Positions 39,848 to 49,159 of a DNA stretch of 64,000 nucleotides are shown one piece after another. This stretch comes from Zhihengliuella flava. GTDB lineage: Bacteria; Actinomycetota; Actinomycetes; Actinomycetales; Micrococcaceae. The translations under genes and the position numbers were made by a program. The stretch's first letter is position 1. Each line of letters opens with the position of its first letter. Location: positions 2,418,001 through 2,482,000 of the forward strand of contig NZ_JADOTZ010000001.1 of the NCBI RefSeq assembly GCF_015751895.1, written 5' to 3'. The notes below the pieces were generated by a model. The model saw nothing but the letters and a program-made list of their open reading frames with translations, did no database searches and was not told where the DNA came from.

Positions 39848-41506
39848 ATGGCTGAGCAGACGTCGCTGGACCCCCACGCGCTGGAGAGCGCCCGGACGGC
39901 TATCGCCGACGGCCGGGTCAGCTTAGGCATCGAGTTCGGCTCCACGAACATCAAGGCCTGCCTCATCGACGAGGAGTGCCGCCCACTGGCCACCGGCAGC
40001 CACGCGTGGGAAAACCAGTTGGTGGACGGGTACTGGACGTACGCACTGGAAGATGCCGTTTCCGGCATGCAGGCGGCCTTCGCCGATCTCCGGGTAGCCG
40101 TCACGTCCACCTACGGTGTGTCCCTCAGCGGCCTCGCCTCGCTCGGTGTTTCCGCGATGATGCACGGCTACTTGCCGTTTGCCGACGGCGAGCTCTTGGC
40201 CAACTTCCGCACGTGGCGCAATACCAACACCGGCGCCGCGGCGGCGGCCCTCACCGAGTCTTTTGGAGTCAACATTCCGCTGCGCTGGTCGATCGCGCAC
40301 CTGCATCAAGCCATCCTCGACGGCGAGGAACACGTCCGTCAGGTCGACTTCCTCACCACCCTCGCCGGTTACATCCACTGGCGCCTGACCGGCCGTCAGG
40401 TGTTGGGAGTCGGCGACGCCTCCGGCATGTTCCCCGTCACCGGAGGCACCGCGTACGACGCCGGTATGGTCACCACCTTCGATCAGCTCACCCGGGCCGC
40501 GCGTGAGGCGGGTCAACCCGCCCCAGCCGCTTCCGTCGTCGACCTCCTCCCGGAGATCCTCACGGCCGGCGCGGACGCCGGCCGCCTCAGCGCCGAGGGT
40601 GCCGCCCTGCTGGACCCGACGGGCGAGCTGCAGGCTGGCGCCCTGGCGTGCCCGCCCGAAGGCGATGCTGGCACCGGGATGGTAGCCACCAACGCCGTGG
40701 CCCCACGCACGGGCAACGTTTCCGCGGGGACCAGCATTTTTGCCATGGTGGTGCTCGAGCAGGCACTCGGTGGAGTCCACCACGAGATCGATCTGGTCAC
40801 CACGCCAGCGGGTGATCCGGTGGCCATGGTCCACTGCAACAACGGGGCAAGTGAACTGGGGGCGTGGGCCGGGATCTTCGGCGAGTTTGCGGACGCGCTG
40901 GGCGCCGGTTCCGGTACCGACGAGGTCTTCTCCGCGCTCTTCGCCGCCGCGCTGGACGCTGAGTCGGACGCCGGTGGCCTCTTGGCCTACAACTTCCTCT
41001 CCGGGGAACCCATTGCGGGGCTGGAGGCCGGCCGGCCGCTCTTCGCCCGGACCCCGGACTCCTCCTTCACGCTGGGCAATTTCATGCGGGCCCAGGTGTA
41101 CGGCGTGTTCGGCACCCTGAGCCTCGGCCTGCGGGTTCTGGAGGCTGAGGGCGTCACGATCGAGACGATGTTGGCCCACGGCGGCCTGTTTAAAACGGCC
41201 GGCGCGGCCCAGCGCTTCCTCTCGGCCGCCGTCGACGCCCCGGTCGCGGTGGCCGCCACGGCGGCCACCGGTGGGTCGTGGGGCATGGCGGTGCTCGCCG
41301 CCTACCGGCTCCACGCGGCCGACGCCGCGGAGGCCGGGCGGGCCGTCAGCCGATTGGGGGACTACCTCTCGAACACGGTCTTTGCCGACGTGGAGCTCAG
41401 CGTCGCCACCGCCACGGAGGCCGAGCGGGAGGGATATCTGGCCTACCTCCAACGGTACGAGGCGGCGCTGCCGGTGGACGCCGCCGCTGCGGCCCACCTC
41501 ACCTGA
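39848..41506 (+). CDS. araB: L-ribulokinase-like FGGY kinase
   Basis: This 552-residue FGGY-family sugar kinase is predicted to phosphorylate L-ribulose. The N-terminal SLGIEFGSTNIKACLIDEE is the phosphate-binding loop. SAMMHGYLPF, FRTWRNTNTGAAA and GDASGMFPV are typical of the first domain. TGNVSAGTSIFAM and MLAHGGLFKTAGAAQRFLSAAV lie in the second, nucleotide-binding domain. It differs from enteric AraB and matches the actinobacterial subgroup found in araBDA operons. It is first in the operon, 70 bases before araD. Confidence 0.88.
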   Translation: MAEQTSLDPHALESARTAIADGRVSLGIEFGSTNIKACLIDEECRPLATGSHAWENQLVDGYWTYALEDAVSGMQAAFADLRVAVTSTYGVSLSGLASLGVSAMMHGYLPFADGELLANFRTWRNTNTGAAAAALTESFGVNIPLRWSIAHLHQAILDGEEHVRQVDFLTTLAGYIHWRLTGRQVLGVGDASGMFPVTGGTAYDAGMVTTFDQLTRAAREAGQPAPAASVVDLLPEILTAGADAGRLSAEGAALLDPTGELQAGALACPPEGDAGTGMVATNAVAPRTGNVSAGTSIFAMVVLEQALGGVHHEIDLVTTPAGDPVAMVHCNNGASELGAWAGIFGEFADALGAGSGTDEVFSALFAAALDAESDAGGLLAYNFLSGEPIAGLEAGRPLFARTPDSSFTLGNFMRAQVYGVFGTLSLGLRVLEAEGVTIETMLAHGGLFKTAGAAQRFLSAAVDAPVAVAATAATGGSWGMAVLAAYRLHAADAAEAGRAVSRLGDYLSNTVFADVELSVATATEAEREGYLAYLQRYEAALPVDAAAAAHLT

Positions 41507-41576
41507 GCCCCCGCACCCTGCCCATGCTTCATCGACGAATGTTGCGTTCACCCTTTCAGCCAACCAAGGACAACTC

Positions 41577-42293
41577 ATGAGCCATGACCCGCTGGCGGCC
41601 TACCCCGACTCGATGCGCGAGGAGATCGCTCGCGTGCGTCGCGTCGTTGCCGACCTGCACGCCGAACTGCCCCGCTATGAGCTCGTGGTGTGGACCGCCG
41701 GGAATGTCTCCCAGCGCGTGCGCCACCCCGAGGTGGCCGATGGCAGCGCCGACGTGCTGGTCATCAAGCCCTCCGGCGTCTCCTACGAAGATCTCACCCC
41801 GGAGGCGATGGTGGTCTGCACCCTCGACGGTGAACTGATCGAGGGTACCCGGGCTCCGTCGTCGGACACCGCGGCCCACGCCTATACCTACCAACACATG
41901 CCCGAGGTCGGCGGGGTGGTGCACACGCACTCCACCTATGCCACCGCCTGGGCGGCGCGGGGCGAGGAGATCCCGTGCGTGTTGACCATGATGGCGGACG
42001 AATTTGGCGGCCCCATTCCGGTGGGACCGTTCGCGATCATTGGGGACGACTCGATCGGCCGAGGCATCGTGGAGACCCTGTCCACGTCCCGCAGCCCGGC
42101 CGTGCTGATGCAGAACCACGGCCCCTTCACGATCGGCCGGGACGCGCGCGCCGCGGTCAAGGCCGCCGTGATGTGTGAGGAAGTCGCCCGCACGGTGCAC
42201 GTCTGTCGCCAACTCGGCGATCCGCTGCCCATTGGGCAGCGACACATTGATTCGCTGTATGACCGCTACCAAAACGTGTACGGCCAGAAGTAA
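41577..42293 (+). CDS. araD: L-ribulose-5-phosphate 4-epimerase
   Basis: This 238-residue class II aldolase-like epimerase makes D-xylulose-5-[11 protein letters not shown] and [19 protein letters not shown] form the phosphate site. The metal-binding histidines occur in [16 protein letters not shown] and the later [27 protein letters not shown] is the family C-terminus. AAGGA precedes ATG 41577. The stop is 17 bases before araA. Confidence 0.94.
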   Translation: MSHDPLAAYPDSMREEIARVRRVVADLHAELPRYELVVWTAGNVSQRVRHPEVADGSADVLVIKPSGVSYEDLTPEAMVVCTLDGELIEGTRAPSSDTAAHAYTYQHMPEVGGVVHTHSTYATAWAARGEEIPCVLTMMADEFGGPIPVGPFAIIGDDSIGRGIVETLSTSRSPAVLMQNHGPFTIGRDARAAVKAAVMCEEVARTVHVCRQLGDPLPIGQRHIDSLYDRYQNVYGQK

Positions 42294-42310
42294 GGCCGCG
42301 AAAGGACAAC

Positions 42311-43822
42311 ATGACTAAGCCCTATGCCGACCAGGAAGTCTGGTTCTTCACCGGCAGCCAAGACCTCTACGGCCCCGAAACGCTGGAGCAGGTGGCCGAG
42401 CAGTCGCGCCAGGTGGCGGAGGCCCTGAACGCCTCGGCCGACGTGCCCGTGCGGGTGGTCTGGAAGCCGGTGCTGAAGGACAAAGCCTCGATCCGCCGCG
42501 CGATGTTGGACGCGAACTCGGACGACGCCGTCTTGGGTGTCATCACCTGGATGCACACTTTTAGCCCCGCGAAGATGTGGATCGCCGGACTGGATGCGCT
42601 GCGCAAGCCGCTGCTGCACCTGCACACGCAAGCCAATGTTGAGTTGCCGTGGGAGTCCATCGACATGGACTTCATGAACCTGAACCAGGCGGCCCACGGT
42701 GACCGGGAATACGCCTACCTCGCCACCCGTCTGGGGGCCGCCCGCACCACCGTGGTGGGTCACGTCTCCAATCCGGCCGTCACGCGCCGTTTGGGGACCT
42801 GGGTCCGCGGTGCGGCCGGCTTTCACGCCGTGCAGAACCTCACGCTCGTCCGGTTCGGTGACAACATGCGCGGCGTTGCCGTCACCGAGGGGGACAAGAC
42901 GGAGGCGGAGATCCGCTTCGGCGTCACCGTGAACACGTGGGCGGTCAATGACCTCGTGGATGCTCTCGAGCGCGTGGCTGAGGCGGACGTTGACGCCCTC
43001 GTTGCCGAATATGAATCGTTGTACGACGTCGCGGCGGAGTTGCGTTCGACGGGTGAGCGGCACGAGTCCTTGCGCTACGCAGCCCGCCAGGAGCTGGCCA
43101 TGCAGGCATTCCTCGACGACGCCGGCGCCAAGGCGTTCACAACCAACTTCGAGGACCTCGGTGGGCTGCGGCAGCTGCCGGGCCTTGCGGTGCAGCGCCT
43201 CATGGCTAAGGGCTACGGCTTCGGCGCCGAGGGGGACTGGAAGACGGCCGTTCTGGTCCGCGCCGCCAAGGTGATGGGCCAGGGCCTAGCCGGCGGCGCG
43301 TCCCTCATGGAGGACTACACCTATGACCTCACCCCCGGCCAGGAGCTGATTCTCGGCGCACACATGCTGGAAATTTGCCCCTCGCTGACCACCTCGACTC
43401 CGCGGGTGGAGATCCATCCGCTCGGCATCGGGGACCGCGAGGATCCCGTCCGCATGGTGTTCGACGCGGACGCGACCGAGGGCGCCGTCGTCGTGTCCCT
43501 GGCCGACATGCGCGAGCGGTTCCGGCTGACGGCCAACGTCGTCGACGTCGTCGCACCCCCGCAGCAGCTGCCGCACCTGCCGGTGGCCCGGGCCGTGTGG
43601 CGGCCGCGCCCGGACTTCGCCACCTCGGCCGAGACGTGGCTGACCGCCGGCGGCGCGCATCACACGGTGATGTCCACCGCGGTGGGGATCGAGGCGTTTG
43701 AGGTGTTCGCGGAGATCGCCCGCACGGAATTGCTGGTGATCGACGAGGACACGACGCGCCGCCGCTTCGCCGACCAAGTGCGCTCCAACCAGGCGTACTA
43801 CCGACTGGCGCAAGGACTGTAG
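42311..43822 (+). CDS. araA: L-arabinose isomerase
   Basis: This 503-residue enzyme converts L-arabinose to L-ribulose. [21 protein letters not shown] is the characteristic N-terminus. [51 protein letters not shown] and GEGDWKTA-type residues ([18 protein letters not shown]) carry the active site with catalytic glutamates and metal-binding histidines. The C-terminal [20 protein letters not shown] is also standard. GAAAGGA lies before the ATG. A hairpin follows the stop. Confidence 0.96.
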   Translation: MTKPYADQEVWFFTGSQDLYGPETLEQVAEQSRQVAEALNASADVPVRVVWKPVLKDKASIRRAMLDANSDDAVLGVITWMHTFSPAKMWIAGLDALRKPLLHLHTQANVELPWESIDMDFMNLNQAAHGDREYAYLATRLGAARTTVVGHVSNPAVTRRLGTWVRGAAGFHAVQNLTLVRFGDNMRGVAVTEGDKTEAEIRFGVTVNTWAVNDLVDALERVAEADVDALVAEYESLYDVAAELRSTGERHESLRYAARQELAMQAFLDDAGAKAFTTNFEDLGGLRQLPGLAVQRLMAKGYGFGAEGDWKTAVLVRAAKVMGQGLAGGASLMEDYTYDLTPGQELILGAHMLEICPSLTTSTPRVEIHPLGIGDREDPVRMVFDADATEGAVVVSLADMRERFRLTANVVDVVAPPQQLPHLPVARAVWRPRPDFATSAETWLTAGGAHHTVMSTAVGIEAFEVFAEIARTELLVIDEDTTRRRFADQVRSNQAYYRLAQGL

Positions 43823-43827
43823 TGCCG

Positions 43828-43868
43828 CCGGTGCCTCCGCGCGTTGCGGCGCGCGGAGGCGCCACCGG
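43828..43868 (+). terminator. Hairpin after araA
   Basis: CCGGTGCCTCCGCGC pairs with GCGCGGAGG...CCACCGG across a short loop, with a small bulge. It probably ends the araBDA transcript; no clear T-tract follows. Confidence 0.55.
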
Positions 43869-43885
43869 GGAGCGCGCGCTGTGAT

Positions 43886-43897
43886 GGGAGCGCTCCC
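43886..43897. promoter_or_regulatory. CebR-like operator before chvE
   Basis: GGGAGCGCTCCC is a perfect palindrome. With the T in front it matches 13 of 14 bases of the Streptomyces CebR-type operator TGGGAGCGCTCCCA. A second LacI-family regulator may act on the transporter. Confidence 0.55.
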
Positions 43898-43953
43898 GCT
43901 CAACCGACATAACGTTTCCGAACCGTGATCTTCTGTGTGTGTTCCAGAGCACT

Positions 43954-43967
43954 TGTGATCGCTAACA
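43954..43967. promoter_or_regulatory. Imperfect arabinose-type operator before chvE
   Basis: TGTGATCGCTAACA matches 12 of 14 bases of the araB operator and again contains the likely -10 box (TAACAT, 43963-43968). It suggests co-regulation of transporter and catabolic genes by the LacI-family protein. Confidence 0.55.
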
Positions 43968-44012
43968 TCGTGTGAGTTCGTTCACTCGCACCCCATTGAA
44001 GGAGAAAGAAAG

Positions 44013-45182
44013 ATGACGAAGAAGTCGTGGATTAACCGGGCGGCAGCGTCCTTCGCTGGCCTCACCATGGTCGGCGCCCTCGCGGCGTGTGGTGGCGGCG
44101 GCGCCGGCAGTGCGCCGGCCGGCGACGGCGGCGAGGAAATGTCCGCTGAGGACATGACCGTCGGTGTGGCCATGCCGACCGAGACCTCCGAGCGGTGGAT
44201 CGCCGACGGCGCCGCCGTGGAGTCCCAGCTGGAGGAAGCGGGCTTCGACGTGGAGCTGCAGTTCGCCAACGACGACATTCCCACCCAGCAGCAGCAGATC
44301 GACCAGATGATCACCAAGGGCGCCGACATCCTCATCGTCGCGTCCATCGACGGCACGGCGTTGTCGACCCAGCTGCAGGCCGCAGCCGATCAGGACATCC
44401 CGATCATCGCCTACGACCGCCTCATCAACGGCACGCAGAACGTGGATCACTACGTCACGTTCGACAACTACCAGGTCGGCGTCCAGCAGGGCACCTCCTT
44501 GCTGCGTGGGCTCGGCGTGCTCGACGAGAACGGTGAGGAGACCGGCGAGGAAGGCCCCTTCAAGGTGGAACTGTTCGCTGGGTCGCCGGATGACAACAAC
44601 ACCGCGTACTTCTGGCAGGGCGCCATTGACACCCTGCAGCCGTACCTGGATTCGGGCGTGCTTGAGGTGCCGTCCGGTCAAACCGAGATGGATCAGGTCA
44701 CCACCTTGCGCTGGTCCCAGGAAACGGCTCAGAAGCGCATGGAGGATCTGCTCACCGCTCACTACGGTGGCGGCTCGGAGCAGCTCGACGGCGTGCTCTC
44801 GCCGTATGACGGCATCTCCCGCGGCATCATCACCGCCTTGCAGAACGCCGGCTACGGCCGCAGCATTGAGGATGGGCTGCCGGTGACGTCCGGTCAGGAC
44901 GCGGAGATCGCCTCGGTGAAGCTGATCAACGACGGCGTCCAGTTCGCCACGATCTTCAAGGACACCCGCAAGCTCGCCACGCAGGCCGTGGAAGCGGCCA
45001 AGTCCTTCGCCGCGGGCGAGGAGCCGGAGGCCAACGACACCGAGACGTACGACAACGGCGAGAAGGTCGTCCCCTCCTTCCTGCTCGAGTCGGACATCGT
45101 GGTGGCGGAGAACATCGAATCCCTGCTGATCGATTCCGGGTACTGGACCGCCGAAGAGGTTGAAGCCGGCCAGGCCGAGTAA
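44013..45182 (+). CDS. chvE: Multiple-sugar ABC transporter, substrate-binding lipoprotein (ChvE-like)
   Basis: This 389-residue lipoprotein carries lipobox ALAAC (Cys26) after a basic, hydrophobic signal. The periplasmic-binding fold has [68 protein letters not shown] and [19 protein letters not shown]. These are the motifs of ChvE/XylF-type aldose-binding proteins. It probably binds L-arabinose or related sugars. Two LacI-type palindromes lie in its 190-base upstream region. The ATP-binding gene begins about 120 bases downstream. Confidence 0.92.
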   Translation: MTKKSWINRAAASFAGLTMVGALAACGGGGAGSAPAGDGGEEMSAEDMTVGVAMPTETSERWIADGAAVESQLEEAGFDVELQFANDDIPTQQQQIDQMITKGADILIVASIDGTALSTQLQAAADQDIPIIAYDRLINGTQNVDHYVTFDNYQVGVQQGTSLLRGLGVLDENGEETGEEGPFKVELFAGSPDDNNTAYFWQGAIDTLQPYLDSGVLEVPSGQTEMDQVTTLRWSQETAQKRMEDLLTAHYGGGSEQLDGVLSPYDGISRGIITALQNAGYGRSIEDGLPVTSGQDAEIASVKLINDGVQFATIFKDTRKLATQAVEAAKSFAAGEEPEANDTETYDNGEKVVPSFLLESDIVVAENIESLLIDSGYWTAEEVEAGQAE

Positions 45183-45304
45183 TACCGGCGCCGCACCCGC
45201 CGTGCGGTTGCGGCAGCACGCGTGAACCCGGGGGTTGGGCCCGACGGCTCGGCCCCCGGGGGCGCGCACTCGCAGCAGGTCACTCATCAACACAAGGGAT
45301 GCTC

Positions 45305-46840
45305 ATGGACAGCACGATCCTGCAGATGCAGGACATCACCAAGACCTTCCCCGGCGTCAAAGCCCTCTCCACTGTGAACCTCTCCGTCACCCGCGGCGAG
45401 ATCCACGCGATTTGCGGAGAGAACGGCGCCGGCAAATCGACCCTCATGAAGGTCCTCTCAGGCGTATACCCGCACGGTTCGTACGAGGGACAGATCATCT
45501 ACGAGGGCGAGGAGATGAAGTTCTCCTCCATCAAGGACTCCGAACACCGCGGAATCGTCATCATTCACCAGGAGCTCGCGCTGGTGCCCCACCTCTCCGT
45601 GGCCGAGAACATTTTCTTGGGCAACGAAGAACAGAAGGCGGGTTTCATCGAGTGGAACCACACCAACACCGAGGCCGCCAAGCTCATGAAGCGGGTGGGC
45701 CTCAACGAGCTGCCGGTGTCCCTCGTCGGCCAGCTCGGTGTGGGCAAACAGCAGCTCATTGAAATCGCCAAGGCGCTGAGCAAGGACGTCAAACTGCTCA
45801 TCCTCGACGAGCCGACGGCCGCGTTGAACGACTCCGACTCTGAGCACCTCCTCGACCTGCTGCGCGAGCTGCGCAACGAGGGGATCACGTCCATCATCAT
45901 TTCCCACAAGCTCGGGGAGATCGAGGACATTGCCGACACCACGACGATCATTCGGGACGGGCAGACGGTCGAGACGCTCGACATGGCTGACCCGGCCTCC
46001 AATCAGGACCGGATCATTCGCGGCATGGTGGGTCGCGACCTCTCCCAACGTTATCCGGAGCGCGAGCCCAAGATCGGCAACGTCGTGTTTGAGGTGCGCA
46101 ATTGGACCGTGCATCACCCGACCCAGACGGATCGTGTCATCGTCGACGACGCCTCGCTCACCGTCCGGGCTGGCGAAATCGTCGGCATTGCCGGGCTCAT
46201 GGGCGCTGGCCGGACCGAGCTGGCCATGAGCGTCTTCGGCCACTCGTATGGCCGGGGCATCTCCGGTGAGGTCTTCATGGACGGAAAAAAGGTGGATACC
46301 TCCTCCGTCGGCAAGGCCATCAAGGCCGGGTTGGCCTACGTGTCCGAGGATCGTAAGACCTTCGGCCTGAACCTCATCGAGGACATCCGGGTCAATACGA
46401 CGGCGGCCGGGCTGGACAAGGTCTCCACCAACGGATTCGTCAACGGCAATGAGGAGATCCGCATTGCCGAGGGCTACCGGAAGTCGATGAACATCAAGGC
46501 GCCCACCGTGATGGCCAAGACGGGCAACCTGTCGGGCGGCAACCAGCAGAAGGTGGTCCTCGGCAAGTGGCTGCACACGGAGCCGGAGCTGCTGATCCTT
46601 GACGAGCCGACGCGCGGAATCGACGTCGGCGCGAAGTTTGAGATCTACCAGATCATCAACCGGCTCGCCGACGCCGGCAAAGCGGTCCTCGTCATTTCCT
46701 CGGAGCTACCTGAGCTCCTAGGTATCTGCGACCGCATGTACACACTCGCTTACGGCCGCATGACCGGCCAGCTCGATCGCGCTGAGGCAACTCAGGAGAA
46801 TCTGATGGAGCTCATGACCATGGAGAAGGAGGCCGTCTGA
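45305..46840 (+). CDS. mmsA: Multiple-sugar ABC transporter, ATP-binding protein (MmsA/GguA)
   Basis: This 511-residue protein is a tandem ABC ATPase, as in all sugar CUT2 transporters. The first domain has Walker [32 protein letters not shown] in place of the usual signature, and Walker [14 protein letters not shown]. The second has [16 protein letters not shown], where the Walker A lysine is replaced by Arg as is normal in this family, [15 protein letters not shown], and [17 protein letters not shown] chose ATG 45305, with AAGGG 6 bases upstream, over ATG 45299. Its TGA overlaps the permease ATG by one base. Confidence 0.94.
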   Translation: MDSTILQMQDITKTFPGVKALSTVNLSVTRGEIHAICGENGAGKSTLMKVLSGVYPHGSYEGQIIYEGEEMKFSSIKDSEHRGIVIIHQELALVPHLSVAENIFLGNEEQKAGFIEWNHTNTEAAKLMKRVGLNELPVSLVGQLGVGKQQLIEIAKALSKDVKLLILDEPTAALNDSDSEHLLDLLRELRNEGITSIIISHKLGEIEDIADTTTIIRDGQTVETLDMADPASNQDRIIRGMVGRDLSQRYPEREPKIGNVVFEVRNWTVHHPTQTDRVIVDDASLTVRAGEIVGIAGLMGAGRTELAMSVFGHSYGRGISGEVFMDGKKVDTSSVGKAIKAGLAYVSEDRKTFGLNLIEDIRVNTTAAGLDKVSTNGFVNGNEEIRIAEGYRKSMNIKAPTVMAKTGNLSGGNQQKVVLGKWLHTEPELLILDEPTRGIDVGAKFEIYQIINRLADAGKAVLVISSELPELLGICDRMYTLAYGRMTGQLDRAEATQENLMELMTMEKEAV

Positions 46841-48021
46841 TGAGCGTCGCATCCGAGCTCAAGGACCTCTTCACAAAGAACCTGCGCACCAGCGGTATTT
46901 ACATCGCTTTTGTGCTGATCATCGCGTTGTTCGCCGTACTGACCGACGGGCTATTGCTCAGCCCGATCAACGTGACCAACATCGTCCTGCAGTATTCCTA
47001 CGTCCTGATCCTGGCGCTGGGCATGATCATGGTGATTGTCGCCGGCCACATTGATCTCTCGGTGGGCTCCCTCGTGGCGTTCACTGGCGCTGTGTCCGCG
47101 GTGTTGGTCATCAAACAGGGCATGCCGTGGTGGGTGGGCCTGTTGGCAGCCGTCGTCGTCGGCATCCTGTCCGGGGTCTGGCATGGGTTCTGGGTGGCGA
47201 TCGTCGGCATTCCGGCCTTCATTGTGACCCTCGCCGGCATGCTGCTTTTCCGCGGCCTGACGTACCTCACCCTGGAAAACGTGTCCCTCTCGCCGTTTCC
47301 CCGCGAGTACCAGCAGGTGGCCGGCGGCTTCCTCAATGGCCTGCTCGGCGGGTATGGGTACGACCTCTTCACGGTGATCATCGGCGTCGTCGCGGTGGCC
47401 GGCTTCGCCTGGAGCCAGATCCGCGGCCGGATGGCCAAGGTGAAGTACGGCCAGCAGGTCGAGGGCCTGCCGATGCTCATCATCAAGATCGCCGTCGTCG
47501 GCGTCGTCGTCATGTGGTTCTTCTGGCAGCTGGCCACAAGTCGCGGCATGCCGATCGTCTTGATCATCCTCGGCGGCCTGATCATCACCTACCACATCGT
47601 CACAACCCGCACGGTGTTCGGCCGCCACATCTATGCCATCGGCGGCAACCTGTCCGCGGCGCGCCTGTCCGGCGTCAACGTCAAGAAGGTCAACTTCTGG
47701 ATCTTCATCAACATGGGCCTGCTGGCAGGCATCGCTGGGGCTGTGTTCTCCTCGCGCTCGAACGGCGCTCAGCCCGGCGCCGGCAACATGTTTGAGCTGG
47801 ACGCCATCGCGGCCTGCTTCATCGGTGGCGCCTCGACCACAGGCGGCGTCGGCCGCGTCACCGGCGCGATCGTTGGCGGTTTGGTCATGGCCGTCATGTC
47901 CAACGGTATGCAGCTGATGGGCGTGGATCAGTCGACGCAGCAGATCATCAAGGGCCTCGTGCTGCTGCTGGCCGTCGCCTTCGATATCTACAACAAGCGC
48001 CGCGCGGGCGCCGTCCGCTAA
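46840..48021 (+). CDS. mmsB: Multiple-sugar ABC transporter, permease (MmsB/GguB)
   Basis: This 393-residue CUT2-type permease has about 10 hydrophobic segments, including ILALGMIMVIVAGHIDLSVGSLVAFTG, a family hallmark, and GIPAFIVTLAGMLLFRGLTY. YAIGGNLSAARLSGVNVKK is followed by a C-terminal VGRVTGAIVGGLVMAVMSNGMQLMG. It is translationally coupled to the ATPase gene. A 42-bp perfect palindrome lies 17 bases after the stop. Confidence 0.93.
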   Translation: MSVASELKDLFTKNLRTSGIYIAFVLIIALFAVLTDGLLLSPINVTNIVLQYSYVLILALGMIMVIVAGHIDLSVGSLVAFTGAVSAVLVIKQGMPWWVGLLAAVVVGILSGVWHGFWVAIVGIPAFIVTLAGMLLFRGLTYLTLENVSLSPFPREYQQVAGGFLNGLLGGYGYDLFTVIIGVVAVAGFAWSQIRGRMAKVKYGQQVEGLPMLIIKIAVVGVVVMWFFWQLATSRGMPIVLIILGGLIITYHIVTTRTVFGRHIYAIGGNLSAARLSGVNVKKVNFWIFINMGLLAGIAGAVFSSRSNGAQPGAGNMFELDAIAACFIGGASTTGGVGRVTGAIVGGLVMAVMSNGMQLMGVDQSTQQIIKGLVLLLAVAFDIYNKRRAGAVR

Positions 48022-48037
48022 ACGCGGCCCGTCGAGT

Positions 48038-48079
48038 ACGACGCCGGCGCTCACCTCGCGAGGTGAGCGCCGGCGTCGT
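48038..48079. terminator. 42-bp perfect palindrome, bidirectional terminator
   Basis: Arms of 21 bp (starting ACGACGCCGG, centre CTCG/CGAG) are fully complementary without a spacer. It lies between the convergent permease and epimerase genes, so it can end transcription from both sides. Only a short T run follows. Confidence 0.75.
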
Positions 48080-48161
48080 TTGGTGGGAACGATGGAAGGC
48101 CGCGCGCCGTGGAACTGGACGACGCAGCGCTGGCTGTCGCCGCCGGGCGGAAGCGAGCGCC

Positions 48162-49019
48162 CTACCGGTGGTCCCGCCACGAGTGCTGGGGGTCGTACCC
48201 CAGCAGGCGGCGCGCCTTGTCGATGGAGAGCAGGGTGTCATGCACACCGAGGTCGGCAGGGCTGATGCCGCCACGCAACGGGGCCTTCGGGAAGACCTCC
48301 GCCACCAACTCGGCGTTGGGGCGCGTGGTCACCGTGTCTGCGGCGGCGATGATGAAGGCGTCGAAGCCGGGCGGCGCGGCCTCCAGCGCGCACTGGATGG
48401 CGTGGGCGCCATCGCGCGCGTCGATGTAGCCCCAGAGGTTCCACTTACGCTCGCGCGGGTCCGCGTCGAACGGGAACTCGGCGTAGTCCTCCGGAACCTT
48501 GACGTTGGAGAAGCGCAGGGCCGTGATGGACAGCTCGGGGTGCCAACGCACCAGCTCATCGGCGAGGCGCTCCTCGAGGACCTTGGTCAGCGAGTACACG
48601 GACTCCGGGCGAGGCCTGTACTCCTCGTCAACCGGGATATAGGGCGGGTCGACGTCGAAGGGCAGGCCCAAGACGGTCTCCGAGGAGGCGTAAACAATCT
48701 TGGAGATGCCCAGCCGCTGGGCGGCCCAGAAGACGTTGAACGTGGTGAGCATGTTGTTATGGAATGTCGCGACGTCGGGGGCCACCCCGGGTGCCGGGAT
48801 CGCCGCCAGGTGCACCAGCGCGTCCACGCCATCGTGGGTGTCGTTCACCGCGGTGAGTGCGTCGATCACCTGCCCGTAGTCGGTCGTTTCGACGCGGACG
48901 AAGTCGGGGGAGCGCTCTCCCACGCGGTCCAAACCGATGACGCGGTGGCCAGCGGCGCGCAGCTCGCGGGCCACGACGCGGCCCAGTTTTCCTGAAGCTC
49001 CAGTCAGTGCAATCTGCAT
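48162..49019 (-). CDS. NAD-dependent epimerase/dehydratase (extended SDR)
   Basis: This 285-residue extended short-chain dehydrogenase has the N-terminal nucleotide motif LTGASGKLGRVVARELRAAG. ALVHLAAIPAPG and VYASSETV follow, then the catalytic VYSLTKVLEE (YxxxK). ALRFSNVKVPEDY and a late WNLWGYIDARDGAHAIQCAL complete the fold. It resembles uronate-dehydrogenase- or UDP-sugar-epimerase-like enzymes; the substrate is unknown. It starts at ATG 49019, 6 bases behind a -10 box. It converges on the transporter operon, and a link to sugar catabolism is possible. Confidence 0.86.
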   Translation of the reverse strand: MQIALTGASGKLGRVVARELRAAGHRVIGLDRVGERSPDFVRVETTDYGQVIDALTAVNDTHDGVDALVHLAAIPAPGVAPDVATFHNNMLTTFNVFWAAQRLGISKIVYASSETVLGLPFDVDPPYIPVDEEYRPRPESVYSLTKVLEERLADELVRWHPELSITALRFSNVKVPEDYAEFPFDADPRERKWNLWGYIDARDGAHAIQCALEAAPPGFDAFIIAAADTVTTRPNAELVAEVFPKAPLRGGISPADLGVHDTLLSIDKARRLLGYDPQHSWRDHR

Positions 49020-49025
49020 CCGCCC

Positions 49026-49031
49026 AGTCTA
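49026..49031 (-). promoter_or_regulatory. -10 box of the epimerase gene, leaderless
   Basis: The complement reads TAGACT and ends 6 bases before ATG 49019; no Shine-Dalgarno sequence is present. Confidence 0.55.
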
Positions 49032-49085
49032 GGAGTTGCTCCCGCCGCTGAGGAGGGCCTTCATCTGAAATGAGGGCGCCGCTGC

Positions 49086-49091
49086 TAAACT
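49086..49091 (+). promoter_or_regulatory. -10 box of the acyltransferase gene
   Basis: TAAACT gives a start near 49098 and a leader of about 60 bases carrying AGGAAGG before ATG 49160. Confidence 0.45.
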
Positions 49092-49159
49092 GGAAGATCG
49101 AGCCGCGGCCCATCCGTCGCGACTCCATGACCTTTGTCCCCGGCAGGAAGGCCCACGCG

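Noticed and set aside
39923-41578. 551-codon open frame opposite araB
   Set aside because: It mirrors the codon pattern of araB and has no ribosome-binding site or recognisable domain.
43823-44012. Riboswitch in the chvE leader
   Set aside because: The visible structure is explained by the araA terminator hairpin and two LacI-type operators; no known aptamer pattern was recognised.
46130-46260. Arg in the second Walker A of the sugar ABC ATPase as a defect
   Set aside because: Loss of the lysine in the second ATPase half is normal for CUT2-type sugar transporters.
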